DNA of 64,000 bases, taken from assembly GCA_965212085.1 (NCBI GenBank), contig OZ243042.1, positions 1,736,001 to 1,800,000 of the forward strand, read 5' to 3'. Below the pieces are notes generated by a model that saw nothing but the letters and a program-made list of their open reading frames with translations, searched no databases and was not told where the DNA came from. Every line of letters starts with the position of its first letter. The first letter of the stretch is position 1. Source of the stretch: JAHRAW01 sp965212085 (GTDB lineage Bacteria > Pseudomonadota > Gammaproteobacteria > Arenicellales > Poriferihabitantaceae). A program made the translations under genes and the position numbers. This document shows positions 53,097 through 61,932 of the stretch, in pieces.

Positions 53097-54213
53097 CCGA
53101 AAAAAACTCACGGACTCCACGCGCTGGGTGGTCAAGGTCGGCACCTCGCTGCTCACGGACACCGACGCCGGGCTGAACCGCGCCGCCATCAACGCCCTGG
53201 TGGCGCAGATGACAACCCTCAAACGGCACGGGGTTGAGATATTGCTGGTGTCGTCCGGCTCCATCGTTGAGGGTATGCAGCGCATGGGCTGGAAACACCG
53301 CCCGACCGAACTCGACCAACTGCAGGCGGCGGCGGCGGTGGGGCAGATGGGGCTGGCGCAGTGCTACGAGTCGGCCTTCAAGGAGTTCGGCATCGTGACC
53401 GCTCAGGTGCTGCTGACCCACGCCGACCTCGCCAACCGCGAACGCTACCTGAACGCGCGCAACACGCTGCGCACCTTGCTGTCGCTGGGGGTCATTCCCA
53501 TCATCAACGAGAACGACGCCGTGGTCAACGACGAGATCCGGTTCGGCGACAACGACACCCTCGCGGCGTTGGTGGCCAACCTCGTGGAAGCCGAAGTGGT
53601 GGCCATCCTCACCGACCGCGAGGGCCTCTACAGTAGCAACCCGGAGCACGACAGCGACGCCGAACTGATCAAACACGGGCGCGCCGATGACCCGGATTTA
53701 CTGCGCAACTCCGGGCCCGCCGGCGCCTTCGGGCGGGGCGGCATGATTACCAAAGTGCAGGCCGCGCACAAGGCCGCGCGCTCCGGCGCCGCCACCGTGA
53801 TCGCCGACGGGCGCGACGCCGACACCCTGCTACGAATGCGCGCCGGGGAGCCGCTCGGAACCCTGCTGGTTCCGGGAACCGGGCGCATGGCGGCGCGCAA
53901 ACAATGGCTCGCCGGGCAACTGCGCGGCAACGGCGAAGTGGTGCTGGACGACGGCGCGGCGCGGGTGCTGCGGGAATCCGGCAAGAGTTTGCTGCCCATC
54001 GGGGTCACCGAAGTCAGGGGCGCGTTCCGGCGCGGCGACATCATCACCTGCGTTACTCAGCGCGGGCAGGAAGTGGCGCGCGGGCTGGTGAACTACAACG
54101 CCGAGGAAGCCGCGCGCATCGCCGGCAAGCCGAGCAATCAGATAGAATCCATCCTCGGATACGGCTTTGAAGCCGAACTCATCCACCGGGACAACATCGC
54201 GCTGACGGGTTGA
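53089..54213 (+). CDS. proB: Glutamate 5-kinase
   Basis: 374 residues. The amino-acid-kinase domain carries WVVKVGTSLLTD, VSSGSIVEGM, PIINENDAVV and FGDNDTLAALVANL; the C-terminal PUA domain (from about residue 275) includes GKSLLPIGVTEVRGAFRRGD. It catalyses the first step of proline synthesis; proA is not in the window. It is translationally coupled to obgE by an eight-base overlap. Confidence 0.96.
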   Translation: MADRKKLTDSTRWVVKVGTSLLTDTDAGLNRAAINALVAQMTTLKRHGVEILLVSSGSIVEGMQRMGWKHRPTELDQLQAAAAVGQMGLAQCYESAFKEFGIVTAQVLLTHADLANRERYLNARNTLRTLLSLGVIPIINENDAVVNDEIRFGDNDTLAALVANLVEAEVVAILTDREGLYSSNPEHDSDAELIKHGRADDPDLLRNSGPAGAFGRGGMITKVQAAHKAARSGAATVIADGRDADTLLRMRAGEPLGTLLVPGTGRMAARKQWLAGQLRGNGEVVLDDGAARVLRESGKSLLPIGVTEVRGAFRRGDIITCVTQRGQEVARGLVNYNAEEAARIAGKPSNQIESILGYGFEAELIHRDNIALTG

Positions 54214-54299
54214 CGAGGTGGTGGGGTGGCGGGGCTATCATTCATTCCCGCCGGTTCGCCCGTGGATGCAGTCCCCCGTTTTAACTCAGAACTCAGAAC

Positions 54300-54566
54300 T
54301 CAGGCGTTGAGGGCTCTTAAACGATTGTTCAGGCGTTTTTTCAGGCGCGCGGCGCGGTTTTTATGGTGCAGGTTTTTGGACACCGTGCGGTCAATGCCGG
54401 CGGTCGCTTCGCGGTACGCATCGGCGGCCCCGGTGCGGTCGTTGCCGCCGACGAGTTTCAGGAATTTCTTGATGGAGGTGCGCAGGGACGAGCGCTGGCT
54501 CATGTTGCGGATGCGGCGCTTGACGCTGCGGCGCGCGCGTTTCCGAGCCTGGGGGGAATTGGCCAA
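54300..54566 (-). CDS. rpsT: Ribosomal protein bS20 (TTG start)
   Basis: 88 residues. The start is TTG at 54566 with AGG about seven bases upstream; no ATG exists at the family's N-terminus. The text LANSPQARKRARRSVKRRIR, SQRSSLRTSIKKFLKLV, SKNLHHKNRAARLKKRLN is S20. It lies divergent from murJ, as rpsT commonly faces the murJ/ribF block. A longer open frame continues upstream, overlapping murJ, but is not protein-like. Confidence 0.93.
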   Translation of the reverse strand: MANSPQARKRARRSVKRRIRNMSQRSSLRTSIKKFLKLVGGNDRTGAADAYREATAGIDRTVSKNLHHKNRAARLKKRLNNRLRALNA

Positions 54567-54677
54567 AGTGGTGCCTCGCAAGGTGGGGCGGGTTTCAAGG
54601 GACGCGGGAATATGGTCAATTTCGCGCCGAAAGTCAAGCCCAAAAATCCCCCCGCGCTTAGGAGGCGGTAACGCATC

Positions 54678-56246
54678 ATGCCGGCCAAGCTGATCCGCTC
54701 GGCCTCGGTGGTCGGGGCGATGACCTTTTTGTCGCGGGTGTCCGGCCTGCTGCGGGACGTGGTGTTCGCGCACCTGCTGGGCGACCGCGCCGCCGCCGAT
54801 GTGTTTTTCGTGGCCCTGCGAATCCCCAATTTTTTCCGGCGCATTTCCGGGGAAGGGGCGTTTTCGGCGGCGTTCGTGCCGGTGTTCACCGACTACCGGA
54901 TACACAAACCGGCGTCGGAAAACCGGCGCTTTCTGCAACTCTTGATCGGCCGCTTCGGCCTGATTTTGCTGGCGGCTTCGGTCATCGGCGTGCTGGCCGC
55001 GCCGCTGCTGGTGGCGTTGATCGCGCCGGGGTTTTTGCAGCAGCCGGAAAAATACCAACTGGCGGTCAGCGCCACGCGCATCACCTTCCCGTATGTGTTT
55101 TTCATTTCGCTGGTGGCCATGGCCGCCGGGATGCTGAACACCTGCGGACGATTCGCCGCGCCGGCGGCCACGCCGATCCTCCTGAACCTGTGCCTGATCG
55201 GCGCCGCGTTGTTGCTGGTGCCATTGTTTTCAGACGCGCCCATCGCCCTCGCGGTGGGGGTGGCGGTGGCCGGGCTGCTGCAACTGTTGTTTCAGATTCC
55301 TTTTTTACGCAAGGAAAAACTGGCCATTCGCCCGCGCATCGTCAGCACCCCCGAAGACGCCGGCGCCAACGCCGGGGTTGCGCAGGTGTTCCGGCTGACC
55401 CTGCCGGCCATCCTCGGGGTGTCGGTGGCGCAGATCAACGTCCTGGTCAATACCCTGCTGGCTTCGTTTCTGGTGACCGGCAGCATTTCCTGGTTGTACT
55501 ACTCCGACCGCCTGATGGAATTTCCGGTCGGGGTGTTTGGCATCGCCCTCAGCACCGCCATCCTGCCCGGCCTGTCGCGCCAACAAACCGCGCGCGCCGG
55601 CGAAGCGTTTTCCGGAACCCTCGACTGGGCGGCGCGCTGGGTGTGCCTGATCTGCCTGCCGGCGACCGCCGGCCTCATCGCCCTCGCCGGGCCGCTGATC
55701 GCGACCATCTATTTCCACGGCGGGTTCACCGAAAACGGCGTATATATGGCAGCCGCCAGTTTGGTCGCCTTCGCCGCCGGCCTGACCGCCATCGTTCTGG
55801 TAAAAATATTCGCCCCCGGTTTTTACGCCCGCAAGAACACCAAAACCCCGGTGCGCATCGCCGTGATCTCCATGGCCGCCAACATCGTGTGCTGCCTGAT
55901 CCTGGTTTATCCGCTGCGCCACGTCGGCCTGGCACTGGCGACTTCTTTGGCGGCCTGCCTCAACGCCGCGTTGTTGTATCTGGCCTTGAGAAAAGAGCGG
56001 GTGTACACGCCGCAGCCCGGCTGGGGCGGCTTTTTGTTCAAGGTGTGCGCGGCTTCGGCGGGCATGGGGGTTTTGATTGGGTGGGGCAGCGGCGACACCG
56101 CCGGCTGGCTGGCGATGCCGGTGGGGCAGCGGGCGTGGAAACTGGCTTTTTGGGTGGGCCTCGGCGGGGTAGCGTATTTCGCCGCCTTGTGGGTCATGGG
56201 TTTGCGGCTGCGCGCCATGTGGCGGGGCGGGGACGGAGAAGGATAG
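54678..56246 (+). CDS. murJ: Lipid II flippase MurJ
   Basis: 522 residues with about fourteen membrane helices. SASVVGAMTFLSRVSGLLRD, FRRISGEGAFSAAFVPVFTD and ITFPYVFFISLVAMAAGMLN are MurJ signatures. It moves lipid II to the periplasmic side for peptidoglycan synthesis. GGAGG lies 12 bases before the ATG, a little far. ribF follows after five bases. Confidence 0.96.
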   Translation: MPAKLIRSASVVGAMTFLSRVSGLLRDVVFAHLLGDRAAADVFFVALRIPNFFRRISGEGAFSAAFVPVFTDYRIHKPASENRRFLQLLIGRFGLILLAASVIGVLAAPLLVALIAPGFLQQPEKYQLAVSATRITFPYVFFISLVAMAAGMLNTCGRFAAPAATPILLNLCLIGAALLLVPLFSDAPIALAVGVAVAGLLQLLFQIPFLRKEKLAIRPRIVSTPEDAGANAGVAQVFRLTLPAILGVSVAQINVLVNTLLASFLVTGSISWLYYSDRLMEFPVGVFGIALSTAILPGLSRQQTARAGEAFSGTLDWAARWVCLICLPATAGLIALAGPLIATIYFHGGFTENGVYMAAASLVAFAAGLTAIVLVKIFAPGFYARKNTKTPVRIAVISMAANIVCCLILVYPLRHVGLALATSLAACLNAALLYLALRKERVYTPQPGWGGFLFKVCAASAGMGVLIGWGSGDTAGWLAMPVGQRAWKLAFWVGLGGVAYFAALWVMGLRLRAMWRGGDGEG

Positions 56247-56251
56247 CGACG

Positions 56252-57253
56252 ATGAAACTGATTCGCTCCATGCGCGCCCCGGACCTGCCCCGGGACGGCT
56301 GCGCGCTCACCATCGGCAACTTCGATGCGGTTCATATCGGGCACCGGAAAATCCTGCAAACCCTGGTCGCCGAGGCCGGGCGGCGGCGGCTGCCGGCGGT
56401 GGTGATGACCTTTGACCCCCATCCCCAGGAATATTTTTCGCGGCACGACCGTAAGCCGGGTGCCGGCACCGCCACTGGCACCGGCACCGATGTTACCGCC
56501 CGGCTCACCACCACCACCACGCGGTTTTTTGCCCTGCGCGAATGTGGCGTGGATATTATGCTCAGCCTCAAATTCGATCACGACCTGTCGCGCACCGGTG
56601 CCGATGCGTTTATTCGTGATTACCTGGCCGCGGGGCTGCGGGTGAAGTACCTGCTGGTGGGCGATGATTTTCGCTTTGGCGCAAAGCGCGCCGGGGATTT
56701 CAAACTGCTCGAACAACGCGCGCGGCAATACGGATACGAGGTGGAGCGCTGCGACACCATGCGGCGGCACGATGACCGTATCAGCAGCAGCCGGGTGCGG
56801 GCGCTGCTGGCGGCCGGGGATCTGGCGCGGGCCGAGCAACTGCTGGGGCGGAAATACACCCACGCGGGCCGCGTCATTCACGGCGACAAGCGTGGCCGGG
56901 AATGGGGATTCCCCACCGTCAACCTCGCCATCCGGCACCAGCCGGCGTTGAGCGGCGTGTTTGCGGTCACGGTTCGCGGCCTCGCCGGTCGCGCTGATGA
57001 CGCCATCGCCGGGGTCGCGAGCCTCGGCCGGCGGCCCACGCTGCGCGCCGACCCGGGCGCGTCGAAAACCGTGCTGGAGGTGTACCTGTTTGATTACCAC
57101 GGCGACGCATATGGTCGGCGGGTTTGCGTGGAGTTTGTCAAAAAAATTCGCGACGAGGAAAAATTTGATGATTACGACGCGCTCAAAAAACAGATCGCGG
57201 CGGACGTTCAAGTCGCCAAAGGGATGCTGGCCGGGGCCGGGGTCGAGAAATGA
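56252..57253 (+). CDS. ribF: Bifunctional riboflavin kinase / FAD synthetase
   Basis: 333 residues from the ATG at 56252. The FAD-synthetase motif is LTIGNFDAVHIGHRKIL with FDPHPQEYF; ISSSRVRALLAAGDLARAEQ, and the kinase domain's GRVIHGDKRGREWGFPTVNL follow. A Gly/Thr-rich insert (PGAGTATGTGTDVT then a run of Thr) interrupts the N-terminal domain and is unusual. Its stop overlaps the lspA ATG (ATGA); the usual ileS between them is absent. Confidence 0.95.
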   Translation: MKLIRSMRAPDLPRDGCALTIGNFDAVHIGHRKILQTLVAEAGRRRLPAVVMTFDPHPQEYFSRHDRKPGAGTATGTGTDVTARLTTTTTRFFALRECGVDIMLSLKFDHDLSRTGADAFIRDYLAAGLRVKYLLVGDDFRFGAKRAGDFKLLEQRARQYGYEVERCDTMRRHDDRISSSRVRALLAAGDLARAEQLLGRKYTHAGRVIHGDKRGREWGFPTVNLAIRHQPALSGVFAVTVRGLAGRADDAIAGVASLGRRPTLRADPGASKTVLEVYLFDYHGDAYGRRVCVEFVKKIRDEEKFDDYDALKKQIAADVQVAKGMLAGAGVEK

Positions 57254-57762
57254 CCGTCCATTCTTCGCACCACCACCGAAAATTCATCGCCTACCTGGCG
57301 TTCGCCGGCATCGTGGTGCTCCTTGACCAACTCACCAAGCAAGCCGCCGGCACCGGTTTGTCGGGGCGGCCGGCGGTGGAAATTCTGCCGTTTCTGCAAC
57401 TGGCGCTGGTGTTCAACCGAGGCGCCGCGTTCGGTTTTCTCGACGACGCCGGGGGCTGGCAGCACTATTTTCTCGGCGGCCTCGGCGTCGTGGTTTCGCT
57501 GCTGCTGGTGTTGTGGTTGTGGCGCAGCCATCAGCGCAACGCCCTGCTGTCGTGGGCGCTGGCGCTGGTGCTGGGGGGCGCGCTCGGCAACCTCATTGAC
57601 CGCGTCAGCCATCAGCACGTCATTGACTTCATCCTGCTGCACTACCGGGGCTGGTATTTCCCCGCCTTCAACCTCGCCGACGGTGCCATCACCCTCGGCG
57701 CCGTGGGGCTGATCCTCGACAGCCTCGGGTGGCGCACCGGCGCGGCAAAACGCGATTCCTGA
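57250..57762 (+). CDS. lspA: Lipoprotein signal peptidase (SPase II)
   Basis: 170 residues with four membrane helices. DQLTKQA, VFNRGAAFGFL, GGALGNLIDRV with HVIDFI, and FNLADGAITLGA give the two catalytic aspartates. It cleaves prolipoprotein signal peptides after lipidation. It is coupled to ribF by a four-base overlap. Confidence 0.95.
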   Translation: MTVHSSHHHRKFIAYLAFAGIVVLLDQLTKQAAGTGLSGRPAVEILPFLQLALVFNRGAAFGFLDDAGGWQHYFLGGLGVVVSLLLVLWLWRSHQRNALLSWALALVLGGALGNLIDRVSHQHVIDFILLHYRGWYFPAFNLADGAITLGAVGLILDSLGWRTGAAKRDS

Positions 57763-57815
57763 CTTTGCGAAAGGCTATAATCGGCGGATTGAAGGGTGGA
57801 AGATTTGGAATCAGC

Positions 57816-58736
57816 ATGAAAGTAGTACTGGCCAATCCCCGGGGTTTTTGCGCCGGCGTGGATCGTGCCATCGAAATCGTCGAACGCGCGCTGGAAAAAT
57901 ACGGCGCGCCGATCTACGTCCGCCATGAAGTGGTGCACAACCGCTTCGTGGTGGACGACCTGCGCAAAAAGGGCGCGATCTTCGTTGACCAACTGGACGA
58001 GATACCGGAAAAAGCCACAGTGATATTCAGCGCCCACGGCGTCTCCAAAGCGGTATGGCGGGAAGCCCGGGACCGCGCCCTGAATGTATTCGACGCGACC
58101 TGCCCGCTGGTCACCAAGGTTCACGTCGAGGTCCGCCAGTACCGCAAGCGCGGCCTGGAAATCATCCTCATCGGCCACGCCGGGCATCCCGAAGTGGAAG
58201 GCACCATGGGCCAGGCCGAGGGCGGGATTCACCTCGTGGAAAACACCGGAGACGTGCTGCGGCTCACGGTGAAAAACCCCGGCAAACTGGCCTACGTCAG
58301 CCAGACCACGTTATCCATGGACGACACCGCGCGCATCATCGGCGCGCTGCAAGCCCGCTTCCCCAACATCATCGGGCCGAAAAAAGACGACATTTGCTAC
58401 GCCACCCAGAACCGGCAGGATGCGGTCAAGCAGCTGGCCGGGGCGTGCGACGTGGTGTTCGTGGTCGGCTCCCCCAACAGCTCCAACTCCAACCGCCTGC
58501 GGGAGATCGCGCAGGCGCGGGGCGTGCCGGCGTATTTGATTGACGGCCCGGACGAGATCAAGCCGCGATGGCTCGAAGGAAAAAAACAGGCGGGCGTCAC
58601 CGCCGGCGCATCGGCACCCGAATCGCTGGTGGCCGAAGTCATCGCACGCCTCGGCCAAACCGTCGAACAGGCGGTTGAACTCGGCGGCCCGCCGGAGAAC
58701 GTATCCTTTTCGCTGCCGACGCGCTTGAAGGCGTAG
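57816..58736 (+). CDS. ispH: 4-hydroxy-3-methylbut-2-enyl diphosphate reductase
   Basis: 306 residues from the ATG at 57816. The three iron-sulfur cysteines are C12 (NPRGFCAGVDRAI), C96 (TCPLVTKVH) and C194 (ICYATQNRQ); VVGSPNSSNSNRL is the substrate Ser loop. It is the last enzyme of the non-mevalonate isoprenoid pathway. fkpB, usually between lspA and ispH in enterics, is missing. Confidence 0.97.
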   Translation: MKVVLANPRGFCAGVDRAIEIVERALEKYGAPIYVRHEVVHNRFVVDDLRKKGAIFVDQLDEIPEKATVIFSAHGVSKAVWREARDRALNVFDATCPLVTKVHVEVRQYRKRGLEIILIGHAGHPEVEGTMGQAEGGIHLVENTGDVLRLTVKNPGKLAYVSQTTLSMDDTARIIGALQARFPNIIGPKKDDICYATQNRQDAVKQLAGACDVVFVVGSPNSSNSNRLREIAQARGVPAYLIDGPDEIKPRWLEGKKQAGVTAGASAPESLVAEVIARLGQTVEQAVELGGPPENVSFSLPTRLKA

Positions 58737-58761
58737 CGTGTACTGAATTTCCCTCACGCCG

Positions 58762-58767
58762 TATAAT
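58762..58767 (+). promoter_or_regulatory. Minus-10 element candidate for tRNA-Thr
   Basis: Perfect TATAAT 40 bases upstream of the tRNA with a C-rich stretch following. No clear minus-35 is present. Confidence 0.45.
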
Positions 58768-58807
58768 CAAGCCCCCCGCAACACCGCCCGCAACCGCCCG
58801 CACAACT

Positions 58808-58883
<76 letters not shown>

Positions 58884-58888
58884 TTACC

Positions 58889-60013
58889 TCAATCCGGCCC
58901 GGCGGATTTTATCAGGCGTTCCAGCACGGCAATGGTTTTTTCCATCTCCCAATCCCGGCCAACCGTGAAGCGAAGTTTGTCGGCGAATGAATCCACGGAG
59001 AATCGCCGGGGAATAATACCGTTGCGGTTCAAGTGCTCGTTGACCTGGTTTGCCGTGCGGCCGCATTCCGGGGGAAAGCCGACCAGTACGAAATTGGTTT
59101 GGCTCGGATAGGGTTTCAGGCCCAGTTCGGAAAATTTATGGATGAGCCTGCGGGTCCAGGCCGTGGTGTGGTTCAGCACTTTCGATGCATGTCGCGCATC
59201 GTTGACAGCCGCAATTCCAGTCGCAAATGCGATGGTATTGACGGGAAAAGAAGGGCCGATCCGGGTTAACAATTCGATGACCCACTGCGGCCCGTAACAC
59301 CAACCCAGTCGCAGGCCCGCCATTCCATACAACTTGGAAAAGGTTCGGGTCACGATCACGTTGTCGTATTCATGGACCAGCCGGGTGCCCGACTCGTAGT
59401 CCTCGTTCGGATCATCGGCCGGCGCAAATTCCTCGTAGGCGGCGTCAATGACCAGCAGCACACTGGCCGGCAGTCCGGCGTGCAAGCGCCGCATTTCCGT
59501 GGCGCATAAATGCGTGCCGGACGGGTTGTCGGGATTGGCGACCAGCACTATTTTGGTGCGCTCGGTTACTTTGCCCAGAATCGAATCAACGTCGTAGTGA
59601 AAGTCCTCATCCGCCGCCGCCACCGGGGTGGCGCCGGCGAGTGTTGCGTAAATGGGGAACTGCATATAGGCGTTTTTGCTGTGAATCAATTCCTGCCCGG
59701 GGCCGGCAAAAGCATTGACGATGCGCTGGAGCAACTCGTCGGATCCGGGGCCGAACGCCATTCGGTTCACTTCGAGGCTGAACCGGGATGCGATTGCCTC
59801 GGCGATCTGATGGGTATCCACCTCTGGATAGAGATGGCCGTCTGTCAGCGCTTTTTGCCCGGCCTCAATGGCGAGGGGGCTCATGCCAAGCGCGGATTCG
59901 TTGGACGACAGTTTGATGGGCAGGTCACAACCGGGGAGTTTGGATATGCCCACCATGTAGTAGCCGATGGATTCCAGTGCCGGTTTGGGCGCGATGGTGA
60001 TTTTGCTGTGCAC
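58889..60013 (-). CDS. HisC-like class I/II aminotransferase
   Basis: 374 residues. The PLP lysine sits in VTRTFSKLYGMAGLRLGW; NPDNPSGTHL and VIDAAYEEFA are class motifs, and FGPGSDELLQRI near residue 90 contacts the cofactor. The fold is that of histidinol-phosphate aminotransferases, but no other his gene is near, and it faces a catabolic cluster across a shared control region. I infer a role in amino-acid catabolism, such as supplying a 2-oxoacid to the ThDP enzyme opposite; HisC function itself is the alternative. Its stop lies six bases from tRNA-Thr. Confidence 0.8.
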   Translation of the reverse strand: MHSKITIAPKPALESIGYYMVGISKLPGCDLPIKLSSNESALGMSPLAIEAGQKALTDGHLYPEVDTHQIAEAIASRFSLEVNRMAFGPGSDELLQRIVNAFAGPGQELIHSKNAYMQFPIYATLAGATPVAAADEDFHYDVDSILGKVTERTKIVLVANPDNPSGTHLCATEMRRLHAGLPASVLLVIDAAYEEFAPADDPNEDYESGTRLVHEYDNVIVTRTFSKLYGMAGLRLGWCYGPQWVIELLTRIGPSFPVNTIAFATGIAAVNDARHASKVLNHTTAWTRRLIHKFSELGLKPYPSQTNFVLVGFPPECGRTANQVNEHLNRNGIIPRRFSVDSFADKLRFTVGRDWEMEKTIAVLERLIKSAGPD

Positions 60014-60098
60014 TGGTTTGGATGATGAAAAATTGCCTGGGTTGTGCGCCGTGCGGGCGCATTTACCGGAGGGCTTTCAAGGAATGGCGGTCGTTGAA

Positions 60099-60115
60099 CT
60101 GTGATCACAAATAGT
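60099..60115 (+). promoter_or_regulatory. Operator candidate 1
   Basis: CTGTGATCACAAATAGT, with the perfect palindrome TGTGATCACA at its core. It matches site 2 in 15 of 17 positions. Confidence 0.6.
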
Positions 60116-60201
60116 GTAAGCGCGATTCCCGGCGAATGCAACCGGGCGGGTTTATGCCTGATTTGCGATCCCGGCGGCGGGGATGCGAAAATCGTGAAAA
60201 A

Positions 60202-60218
60202 CAGTGATCACAGATAGT
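60202..60218 (+). promoter_or_regulatory. Operator candidate 2
   Basis: CAGTGATCACAGATAGT, same orientation as site 1 and 103 bases away, close to ten helical turns. It lies just upstream of the presumed promoter of the ThDP gene, a position suited to repression. Confidence 0.6.
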
Positions 60219-60319
60219 TATGGTTTTCCCCGATGCGATGTAGTATAAGGCGTACCGAGGGGCATCCCGGTTCGGTAATCCGCGCGCTCAACCCGGGTAA
60301 TTTTTTACAGGAGAAAAAC

Positions 60320-61927
60320 ATGTCGGGCAAAACCTGCGGTGAAGCATTAGTGCACCTTTTGGAAGGGTACGGCGTATCCACCGTATTCGGCATTCCCGGT
60401 GAACACACCCTGGAACTCTACCGGGGAATCGCGGGCGGCAACGTGCGGGCGGTGACGCCGCGCAATGAGCAGGGCGCCAGTTTTATGGCGGATGGGTACG
60501 CACGGGTAACGGGCAAGCCCGGCGTGTGCACGATCATCACCGGCCCCGGCGTGACCAATGCCGCCACGGGAATCGGCCAGGCTTACGCCGACTCCATACC
60601 GATGCTGGTAATCTCAAGCGCCAACGACAGCCCTTCCCTCGGCAAGGGATGGGGCAGGCTGCATGAAACCACCGATCTGTGCGCCATTACCCGGCCGATT
60701 ACCGCGTTCAGCGTAATGATACATCACCCGTCCGAGGTGCCGGAGTGGGTTGCCCGGGCCTTTACGGTATTTCATTCACGCCGCCCAAGACCGGTTCATA
60801 TCGCCATTCCGCTGGATGTCATGGAAATGCGCGTCGAAGAAGAGTGGGCGGTCCGCCGGGTGGCGGATGTCCCGGTGCCGGCCCGGGCATCCGTTATAGC
60901 GGCGGTTGACCTGCTGGAAAAAGCCTCCCGGCCGGTCATGATGGTGGGCGGCGGCGCGCAGTCGGCGTCCGCTGAAGTCACCGAACTGGCGGAGTTGTTG
61001 AACGCCGGCGTTATTGCGTCCAACGCCGGCAAAGGCATCGTCGCCGATTCCAACCAACTGAGCCTCGGCGGTGGCGTGATCAGCCCGGCGGTGCAAGCCT
61101 ATCTCGGGCGCGCGGATGTAATACTCGCGATTGGCACCGAAATTGCCGAAGCGGACAGTTTTATCTATGACATGCCCGTGAATGGCGAGGTGATTCGGGT
61201 GGACATTGACCCGGCCCGATTCAGCGATGCTTTTCCGGCAGCCGTCGCCGTGCAGGGCGACGCCCGTGCGGCGTGTGCACTCATGTTGCCGGAAATAAAA
61301 TCCCGCGGCATGGACGGCGCCGGGCGGGACGTGGTCGCGGAACTTGAACGGGTTCGCGCCGCTCAGTCCGCCGAGTTCACCGCCGTTGAACGCCGGCATA
61401 TCAGGCTGCTGAACCTGCTGCGTGATCAATTGCCCGACGACGCGGTGGTGATGGGCGATATAGCCCAGATCGTTTATACGGGAACGGCGGCGATGCGAAC
61501 GGAACTGCCGCGAACCTGGTTTTACCCGGCTGGTTATGGCACGCTGGGATGCGCGGTGCCGGGCGCCATCGGGGCCAAAATAGCCAAACCGGATGCCAAA
61601 GTGGTTGCGCTGGTAGGCGATGGCGGACTCATGTTCACGGTGAACGAAATCGCCACTGCGGTGGAAGAAAAACTCTCGATTGCGATTATCGTCTGGCACA
61701 ACCACGGCTACGCCATGATACGAGACGGCATGGTCAAACGCGGGATTCCCGAAATTGGCGTGAGTCCGCTGGCCCCCGACTTTGTGAAAATGGCGGATGC
61801 GTTTGGGTGTCCGGGCATCCGGGTTACTGATGAGGTTTCTTTTACCCGGGCGCTGGCGGATGCGTTTGAACACTCGGGGCCGTCCATAATCGTGGTGATG
61901 GAAAACGACGACTGGCTTGCGGAGTAG
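60320..61927 (+). CDS. ThDP-dependent acetolactate-synthase/AruI-like decarboxylase
   Basis: 535 residues with AGGAG seven bases before the ATG. TCGEALVHLLEGYGVSTVFG, RNEQGASFMADGYARVTGKP (cofactor-activating Glu), GPGVTNAATGIGQAYADSIP and the C-terminal GDGGLMFTVNEIATAVEEKL give the complete ThDP enzyme layout. Overall wording resembles AruI, the 2-ketoarginine decarboxylase of the arginine transaminase route, and related decarboxylases of unknown substrate. With an aminotransferase across the promoter it may decarboxylate a 2-oxoacid. It heads an operon with the deacylase six bases downstream. Confidence 0.8.
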   Translation: MSGKTCGEALVHLLEGYGVSTVFGIPGEHTLELYRGIAGGNVRAVTPRNEQGASFMADGYARVTGKPGVCTIITGPGVTNAATGIGQAYADSIPMLVISSANDSPSLGKGWGRLHETTDLCAITRPITAFSVMIHHPSEVPEWVARAFTVFHSRRPRPVHIAIPLDVMEMRVEEEWAVRRVADVPVPARASVIAAVDLLEKASRPVMMVGGGAQSASAEVTELAELLNAGVIASNAGKGIVADSNQLSLGGGVISPAVQAYLGRADVILAIGTEIAEADSFIYDMPVNGEVIRVDIDPARFSDAFPAAVAVQGDARAACALMLPEIKSRGMDGAGRDVVAELERVRAAQSAEFTAVERRHIRLLNLLRDQLPDDAVVMGDIAQIVYTGTAAMRTELPRTWFYPAGYGTLGCAVPGAIGAKIAKPDAKVVALVGDGGLMFTVNEIATAVEEKLSIAIIVWHNHGYAMIRDGMVKRGIPEIGVSPLAPDFVKMADAFGCPGIRVTDEVSFTRALADAFEHSGPSIIVVMENDDWLAE

Positions 61928-61932
61928 ATCGG

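Larger units (their letters stand above)
60014..60319. other. Divergent control region of the catabolic cluster
   Basis: 306 bases between the aminotransferase and the ThDP enzyme. It holds two near-identical 17-base sites (see next entries) and a TATAAG at 60244-60249 that could be the minus-10 for the rightward operon. Confidence 0.6.
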
